The notes under the pieces are model-generated. The model ran no database searches. It was not told where the DNA came from and worked only from the letters and a program-made list of their open reading frames with translations. This document shows positions 16,496 to 26,587 of a stretch of DNA of 29,745 bases, one piece after another (positions within the stretch are counted from its first letter, which is position 1; each line of letters opens with the position of its first letter). The stretch covers positions 1 to 29,745 of the forward strand of contig JASNJN010000275.1 in NCBI GenBank assembly GCA_030180075.1, given 5' to 3'. The position numbers and the translations under genes are program-made. This DNA is from Mikrocytos mackini. Taxonomy: Eukaryota > Endomyxa > Ascetosporea > Mikrocytida > Mikrocytiidae.

Positions 16496-19400
16496 ATGAA
16501 AAAAAAGAGTAATGATGGAATTATCATGAAAAAACTACTCAAGTACACTTTATTTGACACAGTATATAATAAGCAAGAAGATAAAACATTTGAAGTTGCC
16601 CAGTCTCAGACATCAGGAAAAATCCTATATGAGGTTGCAGTTGACAGCAACAAAGAATGGGAGACCGTGTATGATTTCTCCGATTCATTTGAAGATGACA
16701 AACCCAAAGCAAAAAAACAAATTCTAACAAAAACAGGACAACTTCAGCCAGACAACACAAGCAGGAACCAGTTCATTATACTGGCCATACTTATAATTGG
16801 GCTTTTATCACTCATGGTTATACGACACGCAATGTCGAAAGAAGAAAAGAAAGTAGTTCCGCCTTCTAAGACAAAATCAATACTTGAGAACGGAGTATGT
16901 ACTTTCGATGAGGATGCTATAGGTACAGTTTTGTACGATGACTTGATCAAGGTACTCGAAAAAGATTCAGATGCCCTTGTGTTCAAAACGTGCACCTTAC
17001 GTAAAGAAGATAATCTTACCATTTACAAAGGAAGTGTACAACTGTTAAACGATCCATGGGTAGTACAAGTTTCATTAGACGTGGACAAGCCATACTTAGA
17101 GCTGAAGTCTCTATCAAAGCAATTCGGCTTTGGCTTCCCCAACTTATTCTCCCCATGCATGTTCGCTACAATAGCGATAGGATTTATTGAAAGCTTACGA
17201 AAGATTAACTTCTGCGACTCTAAAATAAACTACAAGACTTTCATTTACACTTCAGAAACTAAAGAGCTACGATTTACAGGAGAATCGAAAATGTTTGGTG
17301 TTTTTAGATATTTAACCAAACACATAAATGGCTACCATCAGTTTACTAAAGAAGAACTAGCGGAACTTGATGCAGTTGACAATGGAGATGATAGTAGTAA
17401 AGACATAGAGAAATTAAACGATTTAAAAACAGAAAATGCTAAGCGTCTAAAAGTGAAAGTAAGTGGGACTATTCGACCGCACATAGAACTTTTCTTTATA
17501 TACAATTTCGACATGCAGTTTGACATAGTCACTATTATGTACCCAATGTTGTACCTCAACTTCAATTATAAAGCAATGAAATTTAATTCTATTACTATAT
17601 TAAACATAAATCATGAAAACGAAGAAGAAACAACAGATGTGAACATAAAAGATCCAAACACAGACTTCGACCCGGACAAATTGAGGTCGCTTATGGATGA
17701 CAATTTCAAGTACGATTATAAAAAACTATCCGAAATAATTCCTTCTAAGTACACCGAAAGATATCTCGTTCTAGGAAACTTTGGCGAAGTATCAATGGAT
17801 GGTTTTAGCGTATACGGAAAACTGTTAAAAGAATTTGACACAGAAATTTTAGAAAAAAGTTTAAAAATATTCAATGGTGAAATAAGCTTCTCTATTAACT
17901 GGAAAACTAAAGATACAAATAAGAAATTCATAGACGGAAGTTTACTCGCTGATATGCAAATGTTCAATAAGACATTCTTTGTGAATATAAACTTAAACCC
18001 AGATGTGAATCAGCCTTACTTTTATGTTCTATTTACTAATACACTGCTAAAAGACTGTATGCACAAAGACATCACCAAACTGGACGAATTCACAGACCAA
18101 AAGTTAGATGATGAAACTTTAAACTGTTCTCGATATATCGAAAGTAACGATGTAAGAGCTATAGATGAAACAGGCTATTTACCCGACTTAAGAGGTGTGT
18201 TTATACTATTCCTAAGCAAAAACAACTTCGAAATAGAAATAAAAGCTATAAACCAAACTATTAGCTTTACAGACATTACTAGTTTAACATTCGCATTTAA
18301 TTTAAACTTAACTGGTTCAAATTCAAGCAAAGTTTTATCCGTTTTGAAGAAAGCAGAGAATAAAGAAGACAAGTTTAATCTGGAGTTTAAAGGATACATT
18401 AGCTCAGACAAAATACAAATTAAAGGAGAACTTAAAAACTTTTACATTTCAGAAGAATTCCTACTCAAAGATGTTTTATTGATTATAAAAAACAAAGATC
18501 CATACGTAAAAATAGAATGTAAACTGTTAATATTAGAAGGCGCAGTTGACACAAAACCTAGGGAGTTCTTAGCAGACATTGAAATAGGAGATGGATATTG
18601 GTACGTGTATTCCTCTTACGATGCAGAATGGAAGTTTACTATGTTTGATGAAGACTTTGAGTTGAATAAAGTTGTATTCTTTTTATCCAAAAGTGAAACT
18701 CCTTCTGAACTTCCCACAAAGTATTTGGAAGAGTTAAAGACACCTGGAGAAAATGTAGAAAACTGTGGAGGCATTGTAGGAAAACTTAAAGCCAATATGG
18801 ACATCGAAGAGAGTAACTTTGACATTTTTCTAATCTTCAGTAAGTGCCCAGACAAAACATGTTTGAGTATTTTTGTTCGTAAAAATGATGAGGATGAAGA
18901 AGCAGCAAATATTGAAAGTCTTAACTCTGTGTTTAACAAAAGCCAAAATTTTGATTTCATGAAAAAGGTTTTGCCAGATGGCGTTTATGAAGACCTGTTC
19001 CAAAATCCGCCTACAGACTTAACAATAGAAATAAAGCTAATTTGTTGGGAAGTCAAATTTAGAATTACTTTAAACTCAATTACCTTTGGGAAAATAAAAA
19101 TTGCATTCGACTTACTAAAACTTACAGACAGTATAATTGAAGAGCAAGACCAACTCGACAATAACTCCAAAAATAAAGAAAAACCACTTTACAGAGTCAG
19201 TAAAAATGAAGAAATTGAAGGTTTTCTCTTTGCCTTTATAATTTTACCAGAAATAGATTTCAATGTAGAAAACAGTTCTTTGTTTAATGGTGTTCCAAAG
19301 TTATCTATTTTCCCACCTACATTGGTACTTTCTAATAAAAGATTAGATGTAAACATTCCCTTTAGGCTTCCTTCTCCTCCTAAACAAAAAACAAATGAAA

Positions 19401-22400
19401 ACGGAAATGAAGAGGAGACATCTTTAGTTACAAAAGAAGAGCACGAAGAAAGCCAACAAAAGTACATAGTTTATAAAACTAAACCTGGGCTTAACATATT
19501 CGCAAGAGCAAAAGTTAAATCCAACGAAAACTTAAAAGTAGTTGAACACTTCAATATAAACTACGTTGATTTAAAAGGTTACATTGGGACATTGGGAGTT
19601 GAAATTTCTGTGTCTATAAAGGGCAACTGGGAAATAGACGAGTGTATAACAATTTACGATTCAAGTTTATCCATTGGGGAAATGAAAAAGAATAAAAACT
19701 CCAAACTTACACCCTTTTTAAAGTTACAATCAACAGGAATAGTTAAAGTACTTGAGAGACAAACATTAGGATCTGTTGTGGGAGATTTCTCTTCTAGTGG
19801 GATTTATATTTTAGCTAAAGTTTGTAAAATGGTTTCCGTTGAAGACAGTGTAAGTAAAGAAGGTTTTGATTTATTCACAGAACAAGACTTCAATAAATGT
19901 TCGTCAAGACAAATAGATTCTTTTTATGATAACTACGAACTGATAACAAAAAAGAATGTGGTAAACTATGAAGACCACGAAAACGAACAAATAAAAATAA
20001 GCCTGGGAAGTAATAGATACATTCATATCGACACAATACAAGTAGAAGTTAGATTATTATTTAGCGATATAGAAATGTCAGGTGGTGAAAACAACAATGA
20101 TAAAAATGATAGTTCAAAGAAACAAAATAAGAAAAGTAAAGGTGTATCTATAACTGTATTAGCTAGAACTAAAATGCCTTCTTTCACACTAACCGTATCA
20201 CTTACTGTTGGAAGTTCTTTCGCTATTGTTTTGGCGTTTGTTCCTCAAACGAACAAATTTATTGGCTTCGGTACGGCGGTAAACGAATTATTAGCAGAAG
20301 ACCCATCTCAGCCACAAACATCTTCTTTAACCGACATGGCTTTGCCTAACGAAGTAACGGATGCATTCAACAACAAGTTCCAAGTAAAGGAGTTCAAAGC
20401 TTCATTTGTTGTTGCTAATAGCACTTTTGAGTTTGAAATGAAAGGAATGTTAAAGATACACTCGATTAAATATAACGCTTTACAAACGTACGACGTGGAC
20501 GTGTTCGCTGACGAAGAAAACTATAGAGCTCTAATTGTAAACTTAGAGCACCCAGAAGAACCGCCCATCGACTTTATTAGAAGCATAGCTGAATTACTAG
20601 GAGCTAAGCAAGTACTAGTTGGTGTTTCTAAGAAGCCACATTTACTTGAAGTTCCAAACACATTAGACGAAACAGGAAAGCCACTAAAAATATATGTTAC
20701 GGAAGGATTCTATGTCATGCTAGTTTGGTCTTCTCAGGAGCCAGGCGAGAAGGAAGCTAACAGTGGAAACGTAACAAGCAAAGCCGGACAATCTTCTTTA
20801 ATTGTAGGTGGTACTTTTGCTTCCATAAGCAAATGGAGACTTTCTCTTTACATAAACAAGTCTTACGAGTCAGGCTCTATGGTATTCACCTTCGCAAGTT
20901 TATTTGTGGAAAGACGAGGCACATTATTCGGTGTAGGCTTTTCATTGACTTGTCTTTTTGATTTTTCAGATACAGAGCGACTTTACCTTTTAGGCGAATT
21001 GGCAGTGTATATGGCACTTTCAGGAGATGGCCCGGCTTTGGGACTGAAAGTAGCCATGTTGGAAGACTGGGTGAAACCATTTGGTGTATATGGGCTAACT
21101 ATAAAGAAAACTACAATAGAGTTCATTCTAGGACTTGCAACACTAAACCCAATTTTGTTCAGACTTTCAGGGGGCGTTGTTTTCTTCTCTTTAAACGTAG
21201 ACTTCCTTCTTTATTGGGACCAAACAGAAGCAATAGATAAAAAGTCTGTGTTTTACTTTAAAATTCTAAACTTCAATTTCACAAAGCTTTTAGAAATGGC
21301 GTTTGGAAAGAATAACTTCACAGCTGCACTTAGTTTTATTAAAATAGAGTTTAAATACTTAGAGTTTAAAATAGCCACTTCTACAAAAAAGCCAACTGTT
21401 GTTTTAGATGGGACTAGTTACGAAGTTGGCTTTTTATTGGACGTACAAGAGTTTAACTTCTTTGATTTCTTGGTAGGCTCAATTTACTTTAAGTTCAGTA
21501 AAACGGGGTTCCACGCAAAGGGTAACATTAAACCCTTCAACTTACTCGGCATTCTAAAAATAAGTGGTGTGCCAGACGACGCTTACACCGAATCAAAGGA
21601 CGACTTGAAGTTCGAATTTAACACAGACCCGCTAAACTTCAGAATTTACTTTTCGGGAAGAGTTGTCTTTTTATTTTTCAATATAGTTGGAGATATAGAC
21701 ATATCAGCTTTGGTGTTTAAAGTGTTCCTTCTGATAAACATTGACATACTCAGCATTGACATTATATTCATCGCAATTGTTAAAGAGAACTTACACGACG
21801 CAAACAGAATAGAAATTTACCTGGAACTTATGGACAATGGCTTTGGGAATAACAAGTCTGGGCAAGATAGATTCTATGCTATGCGAAGGAAACATGGAAG
21901 TCTTTCTGCAGTGGAAGGAATGAACGAACGAAAGGAAGGAAACACCATTGACAACACTATAGAAGAAGATAAACCATATGGAGACGATGTAAAGAATGAA
22001 AGGGATAAAGACAAAAGAAGTAAGGAAGGTGAATTAGACGACGCAGAAGATAAGTCTGGGAGTATTTATCAATTAAAAAGCAATTATTATAAAAACGAAA
22101 AAGAAAACAAAAAAGAACAAAGGAAAAATAAACTTAAATTTTTGATGGAAACATTTTACAATGAAAGGAAAGAATTAAATGAGCTTTTATATGAAAACAA
22201 AAATAGAGAAGAAATAATGCAAACAAAGTACAAAATAGACAAACTTACATATCTTATAAGAAGCATCAATGAAAAGAATAATACTAAAGACGAAGATTTA
22301 AGAAACGGGGTCATTACAGCTGATTACCAAATTCAAATGTGGTGGATATTCAACGCAATTATCAACTTCTTCAAAAGGTTAATAAACGCAATCAAAAAGG

Positions 22401-22828
22401 CTATCAATGCAATTGTTAAACTCATCAATATAATAGTAGACATTATTAAAAAGATAATAAAGTTCATCATTAGTCTACTGAAAATGTTGATCACAATTGC
22501 ATACTTAATTGGATATACAAAAGTAGAGCCAAAGAATAAATCTGCAAATGTCACTGTGTTTATAGACATTTTGTTGTTCAGCAAATGGCACATTAAAGTG
22601 TGTGAAACTATTACCTTTGGAAGCGTAGAGAATGTTGAAAAGGCTACAGGAGTTGTTTCTAAAGAAAATGATGAAGACCTACAAAAATCTAAAAAAGAAG
22701 CTGATAATGAAAGAGGCACGAAAATTGTAAATCAACAGGAAGCAGAGGTTGTACAAAATAATGTGGTAACTCAATATGATAGAGATAATGAAATGAAACG
22801 ACAAATATGCGAAGGTAAAGGATTTTAG
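16496..22828 (+). CDS. Giant membrane-anchored beta-rich protein, 2110 aa, unrecognised family
   Basis: I do not recognise this protein. Residues 1-91 are polar. One hydrophobic segment (about 93-109, F-I-I-L-A-I-L-I-I-G-L-L-S-L-M-V-I) is followed by basic residues and looks like a single membrane anchor. Residues ~120-1777 alternate short hydrophobic, aromatic strands with charged turns and suggest repeated beta-sheet domains; glycine-rich strands dominate ~1400-1770, including K-T-G-F-H-A-K-G-N-I-K-P-F and F-S-G-R-V-V-F-L-F-F. Residues ~1778-1940 are charged and partly coiled-coil. At ~1947-2005 comes an amphipathic stretch of repeated I-N-A-I / V-K-L-I / I-I-K-K units. There is no signal peptide at the extreme N-terminus and no catalytic motif. 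The whole 6.3 kb is open, so it is under selection. A second in-frame ATG at codon 11 is an alternative start. A lipid-handling or surface role is possible but unsupported. Confidence 0.9.
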   Translation: MKKKSNDGIIMKKLLKYTLFDTVYNKQEDKTFEVAQSQTSGKILYEVAVDSNKEWETVYDFSDSFEDDKPKAKKQILTKTGQLQPDNTSRNQFIILAILIIGLLSLMVIRHAMSKEEKKVVPPSKTKSILENGVCTFDEDAIGTVLYDDLIKVLEKDSDALVFKTCTLRKEDNLTIYKGSVQLLNDPWVVQVSLDVDKPYLELKSLSKQFGFGFPNLFSPCMFATIAIGFIESLRKINFCDSKINYKTFIYTSETKELRFTGESKMFGVFRYLTKHINGYHQFTKEELAELDAVDNGDDSSKDIEKLNDLKTENAKRLKVKVSGTIRPHIELFFIYNFDMQFDIVTIMYPMLYLNFNYKAMKFNSITILNINHENEEETTDVNIKDPNTDFDPDKLRSLMDDNFKYDYKKLSEIIPSKYTERYLVLGNFGEVSMDGFSVYGKLLKEFDTEILEKSLKIFNGEISFSINWKTKDTNKKFIDGSLLADMQMFNKTFFVNINLNPDVNQPYFYVLFTNTLLKDCMHKDITKLDEFTDQKLDDETLNCSRYIESNDVRAIDETGYLPDLRGVFILFLSKNNFEIEIKAINQTISFTDITSLTFAFNLNLTGSNSSKVLSVLKKAENKEDKFNLEFKGYISSDKIQIKGELKNFYISEEFLLKDVLLIIKNKDPYVKIECKLLILEGAVDTKPREFLADIEIGDGYWYVYSSYDAEWKFTMFDEDFELNKVVFFLSKSETPSELPTKYLEELKTPGENVENCGGIVGKLKANMDIEESNFDIFLIFSKCPDKTCLSIFVRKNDEDEEAANIESLNSVFNKSQNFDFMKKVLPDGVYEDLFQNPPTDLTIEIKLICWEVKFRITLNSITFGKIKIAFDLLKLTDSIIEEQDQLDNNSKNKEKPLYRVSKNEEIEGFLFAFIILPEIDFNVENSSLFNGVPKLSIFPPTLVLSNKRLDVNIPFRLPSPPKQKTNENGNEEETSLVTKEEHEESQQKYIVYKTKPGLNIFARAKVKSNENLKVVEHFNINYVDLKGYIGTLGVEISVSIKGNWEIDECITIYDSSLSIGEMKKNKNSKLTPFLKLQSTGIVKVLERQTLGSVVGDFSSSGIYILAKVCKMVSVEDSVSKEGFDLFTEQDFNKCSSRQIDSFYDNYELITKKNVVNYEDHENEQIKISLGSNRYIHIDTIQVEVRLLFSDIEMSGGENNNDKNDSSKKQNKKSKGVSITVLARTKMPSFTLTVSLTVGSSFAIVLAFVPQTNKFIGFGTAVNELLAEDPSQPQTSSLTDMALPNEVTDAFNNKFQVKEFKASFVVANSTFEFEMKGMLKIHSIKYNALQTYDVDVFADEENYRALIVNLEHPEEPPIDFIRSIAELLGAKQVLVGVSKKPHLLEVPNTLDETGKPLKIYVTEGFYVMLVWSSQEPGEKEANSGNVTSKAGQSSLIVGGTFASISKWRLSLYINKSYESGSMVFTFASLFVERRGTLFGVGFSLTCLFDFSDTERLYLLGELAVYMALSGDGPALGLKVAMLEDWVKPFGVYGLTIKKTTIEFILGLATLNPILFRLSGGVVFFSLNVDFLLYWDQTEAIDKKSVFYFKILNFNFTKLLEMAFGKNNFTAALSFIKIEFKYLEFKIATSTKKPTVVLDGTSYEVGFLLDVQEFNFFDFLVGSIYFKFSKTGFHAKGNIKPFNLLGILKISGVPDDAYTESKDDLKFEFNTDPLNFRIYFSGRVVFLFFNIVGDIDISALVFKVFLLINIDILSIDIIFIAIVKENLHDANRIEIYLELMDNGFGNNKSGQDRFYAMRRKHGSLSAVEGMNERKEGNTIDNTIEEDKPYGDDVKNERDKDKRSKEGELDDAEDKSGSIYQLKSNYYKNEKENKKEQRKNKLKFLMETFYNERKELNELLYENKNREEIMQTKYKIDKLTYLIRSINEKNNTKDEDLRNGVITADYQIQMWWIFNAIINFFKRLINAIKKAINAIVKLINIIVDIIKKIIKFIISLLKMLITIAYLIGYTKVEPKNKSANVTVFIDILLFSKWHIKVCETITFGSVENVEKATGVVSKENDEDLQKSKKEADNERGTKIVNQQEAEVVQNNVVTQYDRDNEMKRQICEGKGF

Positions 22829-22861
22829 AAAGATATTTAGTATTTGTANTNGNTGTNTATT

Positions 22862-23128
22862 CGTNAATCATNAACTTTCAGTTTAATAAATATGATNNNC
22901 GGAATAGTAATTGGTCTAGGAAGTTGGATAATTGTAGAAAAATGGAATTACTATCTCGCTTGTCAGTGCCACATGTATTCGATTAAGAAATTTCGAGGCA
23001 GCTCAAAGATATTAGTTTATAGAAAGACTCATAAAAGATTTGTTTAAGAGAAAATCCACCAACTACACAATAACCCAATTATTAATCACCCGGATCATAT
23101 TTATTAAACTGAAAGTTTATATTCACGA
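22862..23128. repeat. Inverted repeat pair flanking a short unique segment
   Basis: ACTTTCAGTTTAATAAATAT at 22873-22892 is repeated in reverse at about 23101-23120, and the match extends through N-containing flanks. The segment between holds a weak 67-codon frame that I do not call a gene. Element type unknown. Confidence 0.5.
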
Positions 23129-23210
23129 AAGACATCAACTACAGAACTAAATGTGTTTGTTTTATAGGCTATGGTTGAATTGATCACGTTATCTCAAAAA
23201 ACGTGTTTTT

Positions 23211-23807
23211 AACACGTTATCTTTGATGTGTACTCATTTGGGTACACTCGAAAATTGACGTCATCTGTGAAATGTACCGAAATGGGTACATGACATAAAA
23301 ATTTGTTTTAGAAATTTTAAACCTCATCAAATGTCTAATTACGACAAAAAGTACTTGAATAAAACTTGTATGTTGAAAAACTAAACTCTGCTTTTTTAAA
23401 ACACAAAATATCTTACAAAATTTTTATGTCACTTATAATTTAAAATTTTAAACATTTTCAGTTTTTGAAATTCATAAAATAGATGACCAGTACTAAATAT
23501 ATAGTATGACATTTAATTGTCATTAGGGGGCGGCAAATATGTGATTTGGTACAAATCATATATTTTTATCAAATTTCTGGAAAATTTACACCCATAATTA
23601 TCCCGATTTTATGAAATTCATATATTTTATCCTTTTGAAATTTTTGAAATTTCAAAATTATTATGAGATTTCAACCAAAATCATATATCGTCATATATTT
23701 TGTGATTTTTTGTCATATATTTTCCGCCCCCTAATTTATCATTATTAAGTTCATATACAATTTTTTAAATATTAAAAGGGTTTAATTTGTCAACACAGAT
23801 AACGTGT
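23211..23807. mobile_element. Tc1/mariner-like MITE with TA duplication, carrying a nested element
   Basis: The ends ACACGTTATCT and AGATAACGTGT are perfect inverted repeats that continue imperfectly inward, flanked on both sides by TA. Two small palindromes, TGTACTCATTTGGGTACA and TGTACCGAAATGGGTACA, lie close to the left end. It is non-coding, and another element is inserted at 23524. Confidence 0.6.
23524..23733. mobile_element. Nested short MITE, about 210 bp, TAGGGGGCGG ends
   Basis: The left end TAGGGGGCGGCAAATATGTGA and the reversed right end TAGGGGGCGGAAAATATATGA differ at two bases. The form resembles hAT ends. The flanks (TTGTCAT and TTATCAT) are only a near match, so the target duplication is unclear. 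Its core is AT-rich and non-coding. Confidence 0.65.
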
Positions 23808-23809
23808 TA

Positions 23810-24458
23810 AAGCGAACTTCAATTCTTCCATGTGAAGATTAGTTTGATGGAGTGTTAATGAAATGTCTAACGCGATTTAAATCAGACATTGGAGATCATT
23901 GGAAAGACAACTTATCCTATCTTATTGGACAATATGTGTATGGCCATGATTTTCCCTGATTATATGAGTTACAAATCAATTAACACAATTAGGAAAATCG
24001 TTCTAAAAGTTTATGCAATTATAGTGATACTTTCACTGATGGAAATGAATATTGAAGTTATAATTGATTTTGACAATATGGATTTAAATGATAGTTGAGA
24101 ATTGGGAAAATGTATTTAATAAGTAGATCATACAGTATAAATAATTGGGTTTAGGTTTTAATTAGAAAAGGAAAAGAAAATTATAATGATTAAATTTGGA
24201 CATATGGTTCTTATTTTCAAATGATATTGTTGATTTATCTTTAATTTTCATCATTGGCTAATTCTCTGTGTTATTATTTTAATTATAGTATTCCAAATAT
24301 ACCGTACGAGAAATACAATTGACATGTAACACATACCGATTCACTCTCCGGTCATGCAGCATTTTCAAACCCGGCATACAAACTGGCTAACATTTTTATT
24401 TTAAATTTAATTATCTAAAAATGACGAGGCCTTCTCCGAATAACAACGAGTCGATTGA
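23810..24458. other. Intergenic AT-rich region
   Basis: Only a weak 69-codon frame at 23889-24098 with AT-driven composition is present; I do not support it as a gene. The rest may be flank of the hAT element that follows. Confidence 0.4.
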
Positions 24459-25110
24459 CATATACGCCAATCTATATTAGCACGAATTCTACAAAACAAA
24501 GAATCTGCTTTATGGTGTAAAGTATGCGACAAAGAAGCAAATTTTAGGAAGAAACAGTACATAGAACAACGCAGAGCAACCGTAAAACACTCTACATTTC
24601 TACCGCTAATAATGAACACCTATAACCCGTCAGCAGATGTTCATATGGCTAACTTCGCACAAGACTTTACCAAACTACTCTGGTTTCTTAACATTCCTTT
24701 ACATAAGCTTCGTTCAATTGAGCTGAAAGAATTTCTATCAAAATACGAACTCCCACCAGTTTCTCAAACAAGTGCTTGTAGATTGGTTCCCAAATTAGCA
24801 AGTCAAATAGAAGATGACATCAAAGTAAAATTCAAAACAAAAACATATTTCTCATCATAGACGAATCATTCAAAAACGATAAATATGTGGTGAATACTTT
24901 AATTGGAGACATCAAGGAACCGAATACGACTTTTCTTATTGATGTTGATGTAATAGACGATCCAACAAACTCAGCATATATAACAAGGGCAGTTGATTCT
25001 TTGGTAGTAAAGTTAGACATCCCACGAAAATCTTTTGTTTTACTATTGAGTGATGCCGCCAAATACATGACTTCTACAGCAAATTACTTTAAAATACTGT
25101 TTCCCAACTA
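24459..25110 (+). pseudogene. hAT-type transposase relic (BED-like finger and start of catalytic domain)
   Basis: This is the remnant of a cut-and-paste transposase. A zinc-finger motif C-x2-C ... H at about 24516-24590 (W-C-K-V-C-D-K-E then R-A-T-V-K-H) resembles the BED/CGBP1-like finger of animal-type hAT proteins. Then come L-N-I-P-L-H-K-L and F-L-S-K-Y, then I-I-D-E-S-F-K-N-D-K-Y-V-V-N-T-L-I-G, which fits the first catalytic aspartate region, and L-L-L-S-D-A-A-K-Y-M further on, which fits the second. The frame shifts by one base (-1 direction) around 24845-24858. Coding ends abruptly after F-P-N because TAGGGTTTCC, which looks like the end of another element, begins there. No C-terminal half or own terminal repeats are visible. 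Confidence 0.75.
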
Positions 25111-25293
25111 GGGTTTCCCCTAGCCGGTTCCGGGTATTTTTAAAACCGAACAAAAAATCGGACTAAGATAGATTGTGAACTGAAAAATTAATAACAAACT
25201 CAATTTCTCCCGAATTTTTAATTTATGGTATTAAAAATAAAAAATATGGTTATATTCGACTTAAATTTCAATTACCCGATACCCGGATAGTTG
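25109..25293. mobile_element. Possible truncated MITE interrupting the hAT relic
   Basis: It begins TAGGGTTTCCCCTAG exactly where hAT homology stops. CCGGTTCCGGGTA near the left faces TACCCGATACCCGG near the right. No matching right terminus or target duplication is found, so it may have been cut by the next element. Confidence 0.4.
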
Positions 25294-25378
25294 AAAATTT
25301 GTTTTTATAAAAAAAATTTATAATGTCAAAATATATATAAAATATAGAAAATAGAGCCAAAAATTAAATTAAAAAAAA

Positions 25379-26587
25379 ATGACCAACACAATAAATAATT
25401 GTGCAGGGGACAATGTCCAAAACTCCCATGTAGGCATGGTGATGCCGAAGGGAGTGAGGAATAAACGTTCCAAAACCACCTCATTCGATGTGTCTGGTCA
25501 AATCCGGCCTGTCTCAGGCGAAACGGCGCGAGCCAATGTAGAGCAGGGCCACCGGTACGGTTATGGTCGTAAATCGGCGTTTGATACCCCCATGGGTACA
25601 GAGTGTTTGAACCATAACGGAATAAGTGCAACAAATGCTGCTTCAAATTCCTCCTCAAGACCCGGAAAGTATATTTCCGGGCGCCCTATAACTAAAAAAT
25701 CTATGTTATATAAAAACAATGTTGTAAATAGCAACACAAAATGCCAGCCACTTAACAAATGGCTGGTAAAATCTTCCACAGCGGGTGAAAAGTCACCGTT
25801 TGTCATAAGACGCGGAAATTCCAATGCAAAAACAAACAAAGGTGGCGAAATACTAAAAGTAGTACGCTCCCCTGATGCCTCGAAGATCTCTCCGGTCTTG
25901 GCGGATATCTTGCCAAGATCTGGTTTAAAATTTAAAAATTTTAAATTTCAAACTGACTTTAAAATGGGAAATTCTAACCCCAGCAAGGAGCTGGATGACA
26001 AAGAAGAAACAGAAAAGAAAGACGAACAAGGGAATCAGGCCGGCGATGGCCAGAATGGGCAGCAGACCCAAGACCTAAAAGTTACCAAGAAAACTAGAAC
26101 TGAAAAGCTGAAACAAAAAGAGAAAGAACACATAACAGATACAAAGCTTGGAAATAACCAGACTAAGAGAGCTGTAAGAATCAAGACGAGGGGTGTGAAT
26201 GACAAGAGCCCATGGGAAGAGGTTGAAGATGACTTAGCTGGTAGGGATGTATTCTTAAACATAGAAGAGCAAAGCAGGTTTAAGAAAGACCCAGAAGTAC
26301 TCAAAGCAAAAGTGAGAAGCCAAGAGAGAAGAACACAGAGACTTCTGGGAGTGAAAAGTAACACAAAAAGAACAGGAACTAAGAAGACAGAAAAAGATAT
26401 AAAACCAGAAAAGAAGACCAATAGAAACACTATTGGCAATCCCTTTCCTAAGACCAACACGAATATTGTTGGCAAACTTGTGAATGTCACTGGAAACACC
26501 AATGACAGGAACAACCCCAAAAAAAGTCGGTCAACAAGTCTGGACCAGTACACCATGAAATCAATGCGGAAGAATCAGACATGTTGA
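25379..26587 (+). CDS. LINE-like ORF1 segment: basic, disordered, 402 aa
   Basis: The first frame of the element is preceded by an A-rich leader. Composition is very rich in Lys, Thr, Asn and Arg, with a helical acidic/basic middle (E-E-T-E-K-K-D-E) and K-R-x-x-R clusters, as expected for an RNA-binding ORF1-like protein. A Q-P-L-N-K-W segment parallels Q-S-I-L-S-W in the copy at 11.6 kb. The frame ends at a TGA overlapping the next ATG (ATGTTGA). A run of seven A's at 26519-26525 lies just where the next frame becomes open, so a slip or one-base deletion there would join the two. Confidence 0.6.
   Translation: MTNTINNCAGDNVQNSHVGMVMPKGVRNKRSKTTSFDVSGQIRPVSGETARANVEQGHRYGYGRKSAFDTPMGTECLNHNGISATNAASNSSSRPGKYISGRPITKKSMLYKNNVVNSNTKCQPLNKWLVKSSTAGEKSPFVIRRGNSNAKTNKGGEILKVVRSPDASKISPVLADILPRSGLKFKNFKFQTDFKMGNSNPSKELDDKEETEKKDEQGNQAGDGQNGQQTQDLKVTKKTRTEKLKQKEKEHITDTKLGNNQTKRAVRIKTRGVNDKSPWEEVEDDLAGRDVFLNIEEQSRFKKDPEVLKAKVRSQERRTQRLLGVKSNTKRTGTKKTEKDIKPEKKTNRNTIGNPFPKTNTNIVGKLVNVTGNTNDRNNPKKSRSTSLDQYTMKSMRKNQTC

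Noticed and set aside
16492-16507. Another exact 16-nt GT...AG segment overlapping the giant gene's ATG
   Set aside because: Removing it does not join the upstream frame to the giant frame; it creates an immediate stop. It also contains the best start codon.
16496-22828. Giant protein as a virus-derived or toxin gene
   Set aside because: There is no capsid, envelope, protease or toxin motif visible, and base composition matches host genes.
22844-23047. Short frame (67 codons) after the giant gene
   Set aside because: It starts in N-containing repeat sequence, has no recognisable motif and is short.
23889-24098. 69-codon frame
   Set aside because: The hydrophobic AT-driven composition and lack of similarity fit chance.
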